Assembly (NCBI GenBank): GCA_046331425.1
Contig: JAXLQU010000015.1
Location: 57,067-121,066 of the forward strand
Source: JANNUT01 sp046331425
Lineage (GTDB): Bacteria > Acidobacteriota > Polarisedimenticolia > J045
Length of the DNA stretch: 64,000 nucleotides
Direction: 5' to 3'
Shown here: in pieces, positions 41,738-50,800 of the stretch
Numbering within the stretch: the first letter of the stretch is position 1
Layout of the letters: each line of letters starts with the position of its first letter
The notes under the pieces: generated by a model
Databases searched by the model: none
What the model saw: only the letters and a program-made list of their open reading frames with translations
Told to the model about the DNA's origin: nothing
Translations under genes and position numbers: made by a program

Positions 41738-43498
41738 ATGTCTTCCTCTCAAGTTGCGCGACGCTACGGTGGCACGTTGCGCGTTCCCGATGTCGGTCAG
41801 ACGGTGAAGCTCAATGGTTGGGTTCAGAAGCGGCGCGACCTGGGCGGTGTGGTCTTCGTCGACCTGCGCGATCGGAGCGGTTTGATCCAGGTGGTGTTCG
41901 ATCCTGCGTCGGGAGAGTTACACCAACGGGCCGGTGGGTTGCGCCCGGAGACGGTGGTCGAGGTCATCGGCACGGTGATCGCTCGGGTCGGTACCAACAT
42001 CAATGCGCGGATGGACACTGGCGGCGTGGAGGTGCGCGCCGAGTCTCTCGTGGTGCTGGCGGAGTGTGATGACCTTCCACTTCAACCGGCGAGCAGCCAA
42101 CTCCCCAGTGAAGAGTTGCGCCTGAAGTACCGCTATCTCGATCTACGCCGTGACACGATGCAGAAAGCGATCGGCTTTCGCTCGGAGTTGACACGGACGA
42201 TTCGCGACACGCTTCACGGCGAGGGTTTTTGGGAGATCGAAACACCGATTCTGACCCGGTCGACTCCTGAAGGGGCACGCGATTACCTGGTGCCGTCGCG
42301 AGTCCACCGCGGCGCGTTCTACGCACTGCCGCAATCGCCGCAACTGTTCAAGCAGTTGTTGATGGTCTCGGGTTGCGAGCGGTACTACCAGATCGCTCGT
42401 TGCTTCCGCGACGAGGATCTGCGCGCCGATCGGCAACCGGAGTTCACACAGGTCGATATCGAGATGTCGTTCGTCGATGTGCCCGACGTGATCGCCATGG
42501 TTGAAAAGGTCGTCGAGGCAGCGACGCGGCTGGCGGGATGGAACACGCCCGCACCGTATCGACGCATCTCTTGGCAGGAGTCGATGGATCGCTACGGTGT
42601 CGATCGCCCCGATCTGCGATTCGGGTTGGCGATCGAGGACGTCACGGCCGATGCCGGCGCCAGTTCCTTCGTGGTGTTTCAGAAAGCGGTGGCGGAAGGG
42701 GGCGTGGTGCGCGGCATCGTCGTGCCCGGTGGTGCGGCGTTTGCGCGTGCCAAGATCGATGGCCTCGGCGAGCAGGCCAAAGCGTTGGGCGCCGGGGGAT
42801 TGGTGTGGTTCAAGCGCGGCGCTGACGGCATCAGTGGGCCGGCCGTGAAGGCGCTCGGTGCCGACGCGTCGCTGCAGTTGCTCGAACGGTTGGGCGCGAA
42901 AGAGGGTGACCTGGCGCTGCTCGTGGCCGGGCCGCTCGACCTCGCGCGGCGCGTCCTGGGCGCGATGCGGTTGTCGATCGCACACGCCGAGGGACTCATT
43001 CCAACGGACAAGCACGCCTTGTGTTGGGTCGTCGATTTCCCGCTGTTCGAGTGGGATGCAGCAAGCAATCGCTGGTTTGCTTGCCACCATCCATTCACCT
43101 CTCCTGAACCGGCCGATATGCCGCTTCTGAAGAGCGACCCCGGAAGAGTTCGCGCCCGCGCCTATGACATCGTGCTGGACGGTACCGAGATCGGCGGAGG
43201 ATCGATCCGTATTCATCGACCCGATGTCCAGCAACTCGTCTTCGACACCTTGGGGATCGGGCCCGACGAAGCACGCGGTCGTTTCGGCTTTCTGTTGGAT
43301 GCGCTGCGATTCGGTGCGCCGCCTCACGGTGGACTCGCACTGGGACTCGATCGCTTGGCGGCTCTGCTATTGGGAGTGGAATCGATTCGCGATGTGATTG
43401 CATTCCCGAAGACGACATCGGCGAGTTGTCCCTTGACCAACGCCCCTGCCGATGTCGACGAGGCCCAACTCTCCGATCTGCACCTCAGGATTGTCTGA
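41738..43498 (+). CDS. aspS: Aspartyl-tRNA synthetase (bacterial type)
   Basis: A 586-residue class IIb synthetase. Order: N-terminal OB-fold anticodon domain (VKLNGWVQKRRDLGGVVFVDLRDRSGLIQVV), catalytic core (RYLDLRRDTMQKAI; LPQSPQLFKQLLMVSG; FRDEDLRADRQPEFTQVDIEMSF), bacterial insertion (GAD) domain at ~300-420, then GGGSIRIHRPDVQ and the motif 3 GLALGLDRLAALLLG. Length is standard. AGGAG precedes the ATG. Whether it is discriminating or non-discriminating cannot be said; no gatCAB lies nearby. A palindromic element starts 17 nt past the stop. Confidence 0.97.
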   Translation: MSSSQVARRYGGTLRVPDVGQTVKLNGWVQKRRDLGGVVFVDLRDRSGLIQVVFDPASGELHQRAGGLRPETVVEVIGTVIARVGTNINARMDTGGVEVRAESLVVLAECDDLPLQPASSQLPSEELRLKYRYLDLRRDTMQKAIGFRSELTRTIRDTLHGEGFWEIETPILTRSTPEGARDYLVPSRVHRGAFYALPQSPQLFKQLLMVSGCERYYQIARCFRDEDLRADRQPEFTQVDIEMSFVDVPDVIAMVEKVVEAATRLAGWNTPAPYRRISWQESMDRYGVDRPDLRFGLAIEDVTADAGASSFVVFQKAVAEGGVVRGIVVPGGAAFARAKIDGLGEQAKALGAGGLVWFKRGADGISGPAVKALGADASLQLLERLGAKEGDLALLVAGPLDLARRVLGAMRLSIAHAEGLIPTDKHALCWVVDFPLFEWDAASNRWFACHHPFTSPEPADMPLLKSDPGRVRARAYDIVLDGTEIGGGSIRIHRPDVQQLVFDTLGIGPDEARGRFGFLLDALRFGAPPHGGLALGLDRLAALLLGVESIRDVIAFPKTTSASCPLTNAPADVDEAQLSDLHLRIV

Positions 43499-43515
43499 GT
43501 TGCACACGCGCCGCA

Positions 43516-43667
43516 CCCTCGGCGGAAAGTCGGGGACAAATTCGGGGACGGCATACCGATTGGATTTGTCGGCACGAGCGTGGATTGTCGCGAGACTCTC
43601 GACAAGTTAATCGGTATGCCGTCCCCGAATTTCGTCCTGGAAGGAGTCCGCGAATTTCCGCCGAGGG
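43516..43667. repeat. Nested inverted-repeat (REP/Y1-transposase-associated-like) element
   Basis: An outer pair, CCCTCGGCGGAAA (43516-43528) and its complement (43655-43667), encloses a perfect 24-bp inner pair at 43538-43561 and 43609-43632. The inner arm core is GGGGACGGCATACCGATT. The 47-bp centre has no ORF. Arms with a GGGGACGGCATACC-type core resemble those I associate with IS200/Y1 (REP-associated) transposase targets in GC-rich genomes; that link is from memory and unverified. No transposase gene is present. It could also fold as a strong 3' hairpin for aspS. Confidence 0.7.
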
Positions 43668-43701
43668 GTGGCGCGTATTCTGCCGGGGTGGGCAGTTGTG
43701 G

Positions 43702-43707
43702 TACCGT
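43702..43707 (+). promoter_or_regulatory. -10-like hexamer for phoH (leaderless type)
   Basis: TACCGT ends 9 nt before the GTG at 43717. No Shine-Dalgarno. The match is weak. Confidence 0.25.
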
Positions 43708-43716
43708 CGCACGCCT

Positions 43717-44694
43717 GTGAGTACTTCACCCACCGTCGCCTTCGGGCAAGAAGCTTTTCGCGCTGTACTCGGCGAACTCGATGCCAATCTGCGCCTCATC
43801 GAGAAGACCTTCGGTGTTCGATTGGCGGCGCGTGATGGGATCGTGACTGTCAAGGGAGAGCCGGTTCCAACCAGTGCGTGCGCTCGATTCCTCGATCAAC
43901 TCGCCGAGCTGTCCACCTCCGGCTTTCGTTTGAGTTCACAAGATGTTCAACTCGCTTGCCGGCTGGTTCGCGAGTCGCCCGACGTCCCGCTTTCCGAGCA
44001 GTTCCGCGAGGCACGCGTACGTGGTCCTGGCCGGCGGTTGGTCGCTCCTCGAACGGCGCAACAGCGGAACTATCTCGAGGCGATCCGCACGCATGAAATC
44101 GTGTTCGCGATCGGGCCGGCAGGCACCGGAAAAACCTACCTCGCCGTCGCCATGGCCATCGAGGCGTTCGTTTCACGACAAGTACGACGCTTGATACTCT
44201 GCCGGCCGGCCGTCGAAGCGGGTGAACGACTCGGGTTTCTGCCGGGTGACCTGGCACAAAAGGTCGATCCGTATCTGCGGCCGCTCTACGATGCGCTCTA
44301 CGATATCTGGGAAGACGAACGAGCTCGCCGCATGATCGAGCAGGGAGTCGTCGAGGTGGCTCCCTTGGCATTCATGCGCGGTCGCACGCTGAACGAGAGT
44401 TTCATCATCCTCGATGAAGCACAGAACACGACGCCCGAGCAGATGAAGATGTTCCTCACGCGGGTCGGCGAGGGCTCGCGCGTGATCGTGACCGGTGACA
44501 TCACGCAGGTCGACTTGCCTCGCGGACAGATCTCGGGGTTGGTGCACGCTCGCAACATCGTTCAAGGGATCGAGGGGATCGCGTTCATTCATTTCGACAA
44601 GGCCGATGTCGTGCGTCACGAGCTCGTGCAACGAATCGTCGAAGCGTACGAGCACGCCGAGACTCCGCGGCCCCCCTCCGAGGAGCGGTCGTGA
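43717..44694 (+). CDS. phoH: PhoH family ATPase (YbeZ type)
   Basis: A 325-residue PhoH/YbeZ protein, a P-loop NTPase linked to 16S rRNA maturation with YbeY. The N-terminal part is KH-like (LRLIEKTFGVRLAARDGIVTVKG). Walker A is FAIGPAGTGKTYLAVAMAIEA, Walker B is ESFIILDEAQNTTPEQMKMFLTR, and VIVTGDITQVDLPRG is the sensor. The GTG at 43717 gives the usual N-terminus. Its stop overlaps the ybeY start (GTGA), the classical ybeZ-ybeY coupling. Confidence 0.93.
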   Translation: MSTSPTVAFGQEAFRAVLGELDANLRLIEKTFGVRLAARDGIVTVKGEPVPTSACARFLDQLAELSTSGFRLSSQDVQLACRLVRESPDVPLSEQFREARVRGPGRRLVAPRTAQQRNYLEAIRTHEIVFAIGPAGTGKTYLAVAMAIEAFVSRQVRRLILCRPAVEAGERLGFLPGDLAQKVDPYLRPLYDALYDIWEDERARRMIEQGVVEVAPLAFMRGRTLNESFIILDEAQNTTPEQMKMFLTRVGEGSRVIVTGDITQVDLPRGQISGLVHARNIVQGIEGIAFIHFDKADVVRHELVQRIVEAYEHAETPRPPSEERS

Positions 44695-45128
44695 AGCTGG
44701 CGCTCGTCGTCGATCACGGCGAGTCGCTGGCGACCGGCGTGCGCCAGGCAGTGCGAGAGACGCTACGCAAAGCCTGCCGACAGTTCCCCGAACGGCCTGC
44801 CGAGCTGACGATTCGTTTCACCGCAAGCGAGGCGATGCGAAGCCTCAATCGCCAATGGCGCGGCCAGGATCGGGCGACGGACGTGTTGTCGTTTCCGCTG
44901 GAGGGCGCGACCGCCGAAGGCCAACCGTATCTGGGCGACATGGCGATCTGCTTGGAGGTGGCTCAGCGGCAAGCCAAGCGCCGTCGACATAGCCAGGCGC
45001 GAGAGGTTGCGCTCTTGGCGCTGCACGGCTACTTGCACCTGTTGGGCTACGATCATGAGACCGATAACGGCGAGATGGAACGGCTCGAGCGCCGACTACG
45101 CCGTCTCTCGTTGCCGCCACGCCCATGA
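44691..45128 (+). CDS. ybeY: Endoribonuclease YbeY (16S rRNA maturation)
   Basis: A 145-residue metal-dependent endoribonuclease. The signature H-x3-H-x5-H is intact in LHGYLHLLGYDHE, and the substrate-side block is LNRQWRGQDRATDVLSFPL. Works in 3' end processing of 16S rRNA and ribosome quality control with PhoH and Era, both encoded close by. GTG start at 44691 overlaps the phoH stop; its own stop overlaps the next gene (ATGA). Confidence 0.94.
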   Translation: MKLALVVDHGESLATGVRQAVRETLRKACRQFPERPAELTIRFTASEAMRSLNRQWRGQDRATDVLSFPLEGATAEGQPYLGDMAICLEVAQRQAKRRRHSQAREVALLALHGYLHLLGYDHETDNGEMERLERRLRRLSLPPRP

Positions 45129-46381
45129 ACGAGACCGTCAACAACACCGTGCTCATCGATGTCCCGACCTTCGTGGTCGGTCTGATCGTAATCGTCGCGC
45201 TGTTCTTGCTGCTGTCGCTGATTGCCGGAGCGCGCTCCGCGCTGGGGGACTTGACCGCCGAGCGCCTCGCCGAGGAAAGCGGACTTCCCGATTCATTCGA
45301 TCCCGGAAGCCGTCCCTATGAAGCGCTCAAGCTGCTGCGCCTGACTCTGTTGGTCATCATCACGGTCTTGGGTTCCGCGGGGCCGGCGCCATGGTGTGGA
45401 CCAGTGACCGGGAGTTTGATCGGCCTGGCCGGTATCGGGCTCGGCTCCTTCGTGCAGATCGCGATCGCGCCGCGCAACCCCACGCAGATTCTTACCGCCA
45501 GCGCCCCCTTGTTGCGGCTGGTCGATCTACTGTTCGGCTGGATCATCGCGCCCTTGGCGCGCACGCACGAGCGGCTCTACACGCAGCACCGCAGAACAAC
45601 TTCCGAGTTGGACGAGGAGGTGCGCGAGGAGCAGATCGAAGAAGTGATCCGCGACGCCGAGGAAGAAGGCCTGCTCGAGCCGGAGCAGACCGAACTGGTG
45701 CGCGAAATCGTCGATGCGGGTGAGACGGTGGTGCGCGAGGTGATGACGCCCCGCGTCGATATCTTCGGGATCTCCGCCGATTCCGATCTGGTTGCTCTTA
45801 CCGACGCCTTCGTGCGCTCGCGCCATTCCCGGCTGCTCGTCTACGAGAACACGCTGGACAAGACCGTCGGCGTGCTCGCGTTACGCGATCTGTTGCCGCA
45901 ACTGCGAGAGGGGAACACGACGCTGTCGGCACGCGACCTGATGCGCCCAGTCCCACACGTGCCTGCCAACAAGTACGTCTTGGAGTTGCTTCGCGAGTTG
46001 CGGGAGCAGCGACAGCAACTGGCGGTGGTTGTCGACGAGTACGGTGGAACAGCCGGAATCGTCACGCTGGAGGATTTGATCGAAGAGATCGTCGGGGACA
46101 TTCGCGACGAACACGAACTGCCGGAGGAAGAGGTTCGGACCGATGGCAAGGGCGGTTGGCTGGTCGACGGTTTGATGTCGGTCGATGACGTCGAGCAAGC
46201 GACCGGCCTGGAGATCGCCGCGGACGGTGTCGAGACCTTGGGTGGTTTGGTGTTCTCGCAACTCGGGCGGATCCCGCGCGTGGGGGAGCGCGTGACCGTT
46301 GCCGGCGAGATTGCCCTCGAGGTGGCGCGCATGCAGGGGCGGCGGATCGCGACCGTTCGAATCGTGCCGCCCGCTCACTGA
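45125..46381 (+). CDS. HlyC/CorC-type CBS-domain membrane protein
   Basis: A 418-residue protein. Residues ~5-140 hold a DUF21/CNNM-like membrane domain (VGLIVIVALFLLLSLIAGAR; LTLLVIITVLGSAGPAP; LLFGWIIAPLARTHERLY). Residues ~195-320 are a CBS pair (VREVMTPRVDIFGISADSDL; RDLMRPVPHVPANKYVLELL; DEYGGTAGIVTLEDLIEEIV), followed by a CorC_HlyC domain to the end (GGWLVDGLMSVDDVEQATGL). Probably a Mg/Co efflux-type transporter regulated by nucleotide binding. The order phoH-ybeY-corC matches E. coli ybeZ-ybeY-ybeX. ATGA overlap with ybeY. Confidence 0.88.
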   Translation: MNETVNNTVLIDVPTFVVGLIVIVALFLLLSLIAGARSALGDLTAERLAEESGLPDSFDPGSRPYEALKLLRLTLLVIITVLGSAGPAPWCGPVTGSLIGLAGIGLGSFVQIAIAPRNPTQILTASAPLLRLVDLLFGWIIAPLARTHERLYTQHRRTTSELDEEVREEQIEEVIRDAEEEGLLEPEQTELVREIVDAGETVVREVMTPRVDIFGISADSDLVALTDAFVRSRHSRLLVYENTLDKTVGVLALRDLLPQLREGNTTLSARDLMRPVPHVPANKYVLELLRELREQRQQLAVVVDEYGGTAGIVTLEDLIEEIVGDIRDEHELPEEEVRTDGKGGWLVDGLMSVDDVEQATGLEIAADGVETLGGLVFSQLGRIPRVGERVTVAGEIALEVARMQGRRIATVRIVPPAH

Positions 46382-46382
46382 C

Positions 46383-46417
46383 GGGTCGAGCTCGACCCAT
46401 ACGCTGTTCGCACAGCG
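46383..46417 (+). terminator. Two adjacent perfect hairpins after the corC-like gene
   Basis: GGGTCG-AGCT-CGACCC (46383-46398) is followed 3 nt later by CGCTGT-TCGC-ACAGCG (46402-46417), directly after the stop at 46381 and before era. Neither is followed by a T-run, so they may end transcription by a factor-dependent route or protect 3' ends. Confidence 0.45.
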
Positions 46418-46496
46418 AACGAAGCCGACGTACTCTCTCGCGGCTGGCTACTCCAGTGATGCTGTTCAGAGGCCTCGAGCCTGAGGTGATCACCTG

Positions 46497-47444
46497 ATGA
46501 TGGAAATAGATCTGACGCTTGGGTTGCACGAAATGCCGAACGTCCCGCCCGGTTTTCGTTCGGGGGCCGTTGCCGTCATCGGCCGGGCCAACGTGGGGAA
46601 GTCGACGTTGGTCAATCGCCTGGTGGGTGAGAAGGTGGCGATCGTATCGCCGGTGGCGCAGACCACCCGCTACCGGATCCTGGGTGTGCGAAACATTCCC
46701 GAGATTGGACAAATCGCTTTCGTCGACACCCCCGGACTTCACAAAGCGCATCACCAACTCGGCACGATGATGAACGATCAAGCCACACAGGCGATCGAGG
46801 ATGTCGACGCACTGTTGGTGGTGATCGATGCCGCGGAGGGGATCGGGCCCGGCGATCGCTTCGTGCTCGAACGCGTTCGACCGTTGATGAGTCACACGCC
46901 CGTTCTGGTGGTCTTCACCAAACTCGACGTGATGAACAAGGGGCGGGTGCTTCCGATGATCGAGGAAGTGCTGGCCGAGTGGCCGGTGAAGGAGGCGGTT
47001 CCCGTATCGGCGCTGAGCGGCGACAACTGCCGGCACTTGCTCGATGTCGTGTTGTCGTACATGCCGGAGGGACCGCCTCACTATCCGCTCGGCTATGTGA
47101 CCGATCAGGACCAGCGACGCATGCTGGCCGAGATCGTGCGCGAGAAGTTGCTGCTGCGATTGAGACAAGAAGTTCCGCACGCGATCGCGGTGGCGATCGA
47201 GCGCACCGAGGAAAACGACAACGGCCTGCTCAGCATCGACGCTACGATCGTGGTCGAGAAAACGAGCCAGAAAGGAATCGTGATCGGTGCCAAGGGGCAG
47301 ATGCTGAAGGAAGTCGGGACGGCAGCTCGCAAGGAACTCGAGGACAAGCTCAACCGTCGTGTCTTCCTGCGGCTGTGGGTCAAAGTCAAACCTGATTGGC
47401 GTGATCGCAGCAACCTGTTACGAGAACTTGGTGTGCTGCCGTAG
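46497..47444 (+). CDS. era: GTPase Era
   Basis: A 315-residue 16S rRNA-binding GTPase needed for 30S assembly. G1 VIGRANVGKSTLVNRLVG, G2 region SPVAQTTRYRI, G3 VDTPGLHK, G4 VVFTKLDVMNK (Thr replaces the usual Asn of NKxD, tolerated in many GTPases), G5 VSALSG. The C-terminal KH domain is TSQKGIVIGAKGQMLKEVGTAARKELE. GAGGTGATC precedes the ATG at 46497; a second ATG follows at once. It would normally be followed by recO; here a relic and a glycosidase-like gene intervene. Confidence 0.96.
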   Translation: MMEIDLTLGLHEMPNVPPGFRSGAVAVIGRANVGKSTLVNRLVGEKVAIVSPVAQTTRYRILGVRNIPEIGQIAFVDTPGLHKAHHQLGTMMNDQATQAIEDVDALLVVIDAAEGIGPGDRFVLERVRPLMSHTPVLVVFTKLDVMNKGRVLPMIEEVLAEWPVKEAVPVSALSGDNCRHLLDVVLSYMPEGPPHYPLGYVTDQDQRRMLAEIVREKLLLRLRQEVPHAIAVAIERTEENDNGLLSIDATIVVEKTSQKGIVIGAKGQMLKEVGTAARKELEDKLNRRVFLRLWVKVKPDWRDRSNLLRELGVLP

Positions 47445-47545
47445 GGCGATCCTTGCCGGAGAAAACCGCAATGAAAAAGCCCGCTTGCGATGATGGCAAC
47501 CGCGCTGCTTGGTCTGCTGCGCGCTCCGTTTGCGCGCCTCCGCTC

Positions 47546-47844
47546 GGTGTGCGCGATACGAAGCCGGCCTTCGCGCTGGCAGGTTCGGATGGCAAGGACG
47601 CCGAACCCAGCAAAAGCTAGTCGAGTCGTTGTCCTTGGACTACCCGATCCTGAGTGATCCCGACAAGCGATTCGCAAAGCAGCTCGGGCTCCCGATGCGT
47701 GTCGAGTTTCCCAATCGCGGGAGCTACTAGGTTGGAGCCGACGGAAAGATCCTGTTCATCGACAAACGCGTTACGCCTCGAACGGCCGGCGAGGCGATTG
47801 CAAACAAACTGACCGAACTCGGGGTCGCCCCGCGCCCACTGTAA
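47546..47844 (+). pseudogene. Decayed peroxiredoxin (AhpC/TSA family) relic
   Basis: Two fragments of a peroxiredoxin-like thiol peroxidase in different frames. The first (47546-47619) reads GVRDTKPAFALAGSDGKD and stops. The second (47606-47844) reads QQKLVESLSLDYPILSDPDK, RFAKQLGLPMRVEFPNRGSY, an in-frame TAG at 47728, then VGADGKILFIDKRVTPRTAG to a natural end. The ~70 residues between that carry the active-site Cys are deleted. With a deletion, a frameshift and a stop, it is dead. It lies between era and the convergent glycosidase-like gene. Confidence 0.8.
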
Positions 47845-47851
47845 CTGGCGA

Positions 47852-50800
47852 TCAAGGGCAGGCCGCCGTGCGTTCGACGCCAGCGGTCGTACGGCCCCAG
47901 GTTCCGACACCGCAACTGTCAGCCGCGCGAACGAGGTAACGTCTTCCCGTTCCTGCTGCCGGCCCGAACGGATCCGTCGTCCACGTCGCTGTCTGCTGAT
48001 CGACCCAACAACCGCCCTCTGCCGACGTGCCGACGGTGAGTGTATCTAGTGGCTCTCGATAGACGCTGTACCGCACGGCAACGCCGGAACAGGCGGCGGC
48101 GCTGGTCCAATCGATCCGAGTTCCATCGTCCGGGTTCTTGCTCACGATCACACCCTCGACCTCGCACGGTATGGCGAAGACGGTCGGATCTTCGACCGCG
48201 CAGTCGCAAGCATCGCCGCGACCGTCGTTATCAACGTCGCTCTGTAGCGGGTTGCTCGCGGCCACGCAGTTGTCGAGCGTGTCGGGGATGCTGTCGCGAT
48301 CGGTGTCCAGGCGCGCCGGAACGATCTCCAGGAACGTCACACCCTGCGACTGCACATGTGTGGCAAGCGTCAGCGCGCCGTGGTCTGCCGTGTATCGAGC
48401 GACCGGCGTCAACGGAACCAGATCGTCGGCCGCGATAAGCGGCGCCACCTCAGCCGGTGTGTACAACCCATTGCTTCCGCGGGCGGGAAGTGAGGCCAGC
48501 GCCGCGCGGGCGCCGTGATCTCCATCGATTCGCCACTCGATCACATCGATGTCGGTGAATCGCAGTCCGTTCAATTGCAGTGTGAGATCCCAGCCACCGA
48601 TTTCGGCACTGCCGACATCGCGCGGATCGTGTGCGTACAACAGCACGCGATCGGCATCGTTGTCGGTCGAGCGCCAGCCGGAGAGCGTCGCCCCTGCGTC
48701 GGTTACCGTGGACAACGGTGCGAGGTCGTGTCCCATCTTTCCAATCAGTTCGGCGAAGCGCAGAAACGGCGAGGCGACGGCGTCGATACGGTCTTGAGTG
48801 CCATCACCATCGGCATCGACGCGCATCTGACCTGCCAGCGACGCGAGCCCTTCGAAGTTGTAGTTGAAGGGCCAGATCGTGATCGTGGACTGTCCACCGG
48901 CGCGCGCCGGGTCGGCCTGTGCGGCGTTGAGCAGGCGGCGAAAATAATCGGCACCCCAGCTGGGGAAGAAACCGCCCCAGCGGTAGATCTCGCGTGAGGT
49001 TGGATCGCGACGGGGGATCCAGTCGGGGGTGGTCTCGTGGCTATGCACCGGCAGGCGCGCGTAGAGCACGGGGTCGATCGACCGTGCCCGTGTCTTCACG
49101 CCGTCGATGAGTGCCGCGGCCGTAGCGGCATGGGTGTAGCTGTGCAGCGAGACGTAATCCAACGGGCAACCGCGATTGGCGTTGGCGCTGCAGATCGCGG
49201 CCACACGCTGCGAGAGTTTGCTGGAGAAGTTTGCATCGGTGCAGACGAAGTTGGTTTCCGTAAAGCCGCTGCTGGGATTCACGGCCGACGGGCTGCAGTG
49301 ATACAAGAGATGGTTCTCGTGGCCGGGGAAGATTCCGGAATCCTCCGGCCCGCCGAGTTTGATCGTCGCGCTGGCCACACCCCGGTTCTCGAGGGCTCGC
49401 AGGATCGCATTGGCCGTGTAGTCGTAGTAGCGCAAGAAATCGTCAGGGTGTTGGCTCCAATACGGTGATAGATCGGGCTCGTTGCCGATCGAGAAGTACC
49501 AGCTGGCGACCTCCGTAGACCCGTAGCGATCGATCAGGTGATCGACCAGGGCGCCGATGAAGTCGTGCCACTGGGCATAGTTCTTCGGCTCGTTGCCACA
49601 GACACCGCCGTTGGCGTTTTCTCCGACACCGGTCTTGCACAGGTCGTACGGTGTGTCGTGAATGTCGACCAGCGGCTTTCGCCCGTGTGCGACGTGTTGG
49701 TCGAGCTCGTCGTCCAGGCGCGTCCAGTAGTACAGCGGTGTGCCTGGCGGATCGAACCGTCGTAGTGCGGCGAGCGGACGCGTGAAATTGTCCGGGGTTC
49801 GTGGATCATCGGCCGGAGGGGTTGGATCTCCGGGTTGCCACAGGTTTGCCGGCGTGGCGAGTTTGTCGATCCGAATCGTTTTCGCCGAATCGTTGATCGC
49901 AGCGATCTGCCGCACCTCGGAGCGGGTGGCATCGCAAACCAAGACCCGATCTCCGATGCGGTAATCCTGCGACAACAAGCGTCCCGGTCCGATTCCGTAG
50001 AGCGGTCCCTCGATCAAGTCCGAGAGCGTCAATTCGGACTGTGTCCCCACATCGCGGAACAGCTCGATACGGCGCGTCTGTCGCTCGCGAACGAGATTCA
50101 GATTCCCATCGAAGAAATTGGCCTGGATGTAATCGCCCATCCAAGGGAAATCGCGCGCCTGCAGCATGAAGTCCGGTTGGCTCTGATGGACTCGATCGAA
50201 GAGCGCGTAAACCCCGTCCTGATCGTAGATCCTACTGGTGTCGAAGTTCGGCTTGACCGCTCCGGCGAACCATCGCCCCGGCCATGTGACCGTGGGTGCC
50301 GCGAGGTCGATGTTGAAACCGACCGACGCGCCGGCAAGGCTGCGGCGAGTGTTGAAGCTCCAACTGTTGGTGTTGGGGTCGATCGGTTGATGGCGCACTG
50401 TATTCTGCCCGGTGACCTTCACGGTGTACGTCGTGCTCGAGTCGAGTGCCGTGGCGGGGATGATATGGACGCCGTAACCCCAAACACCGTTCTCGTTGAA
50501 TTGCGGTGTCACCGAGCCGGAATAGCCGGGCGCAAAGACCTGGTTCGGTCCGAACACGGTGACCGGCGTCGCGCTGCCGCGCTTGAGCGTCACCACGATC
50601 GACGCCACGTCGACCGGGTCGGTCGGCCAGTGCCCAGCGGTCGGTTCGATCACCTCGAGATAGATCGAGGAACGCGGAGCGATCTCGACCGCGTTGTCGC
50701 AAGGTCGCGGAACCGGGCTGAGCAAGCTGCAGTCGTGTTGGACGCGCGGTGGATCGACTGCTAACGCCGCGCCACTGGAGGCCAGCGCCGCCAACACCAG

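Noticed and set aside
46900..46940. Era G4 motif TKLD as a sign of an inactive GTPase
   Set aside because: Thr in place of Asn in NKxD is tolerated in many active GTPases, and all other motifs and the KH domain are intact.
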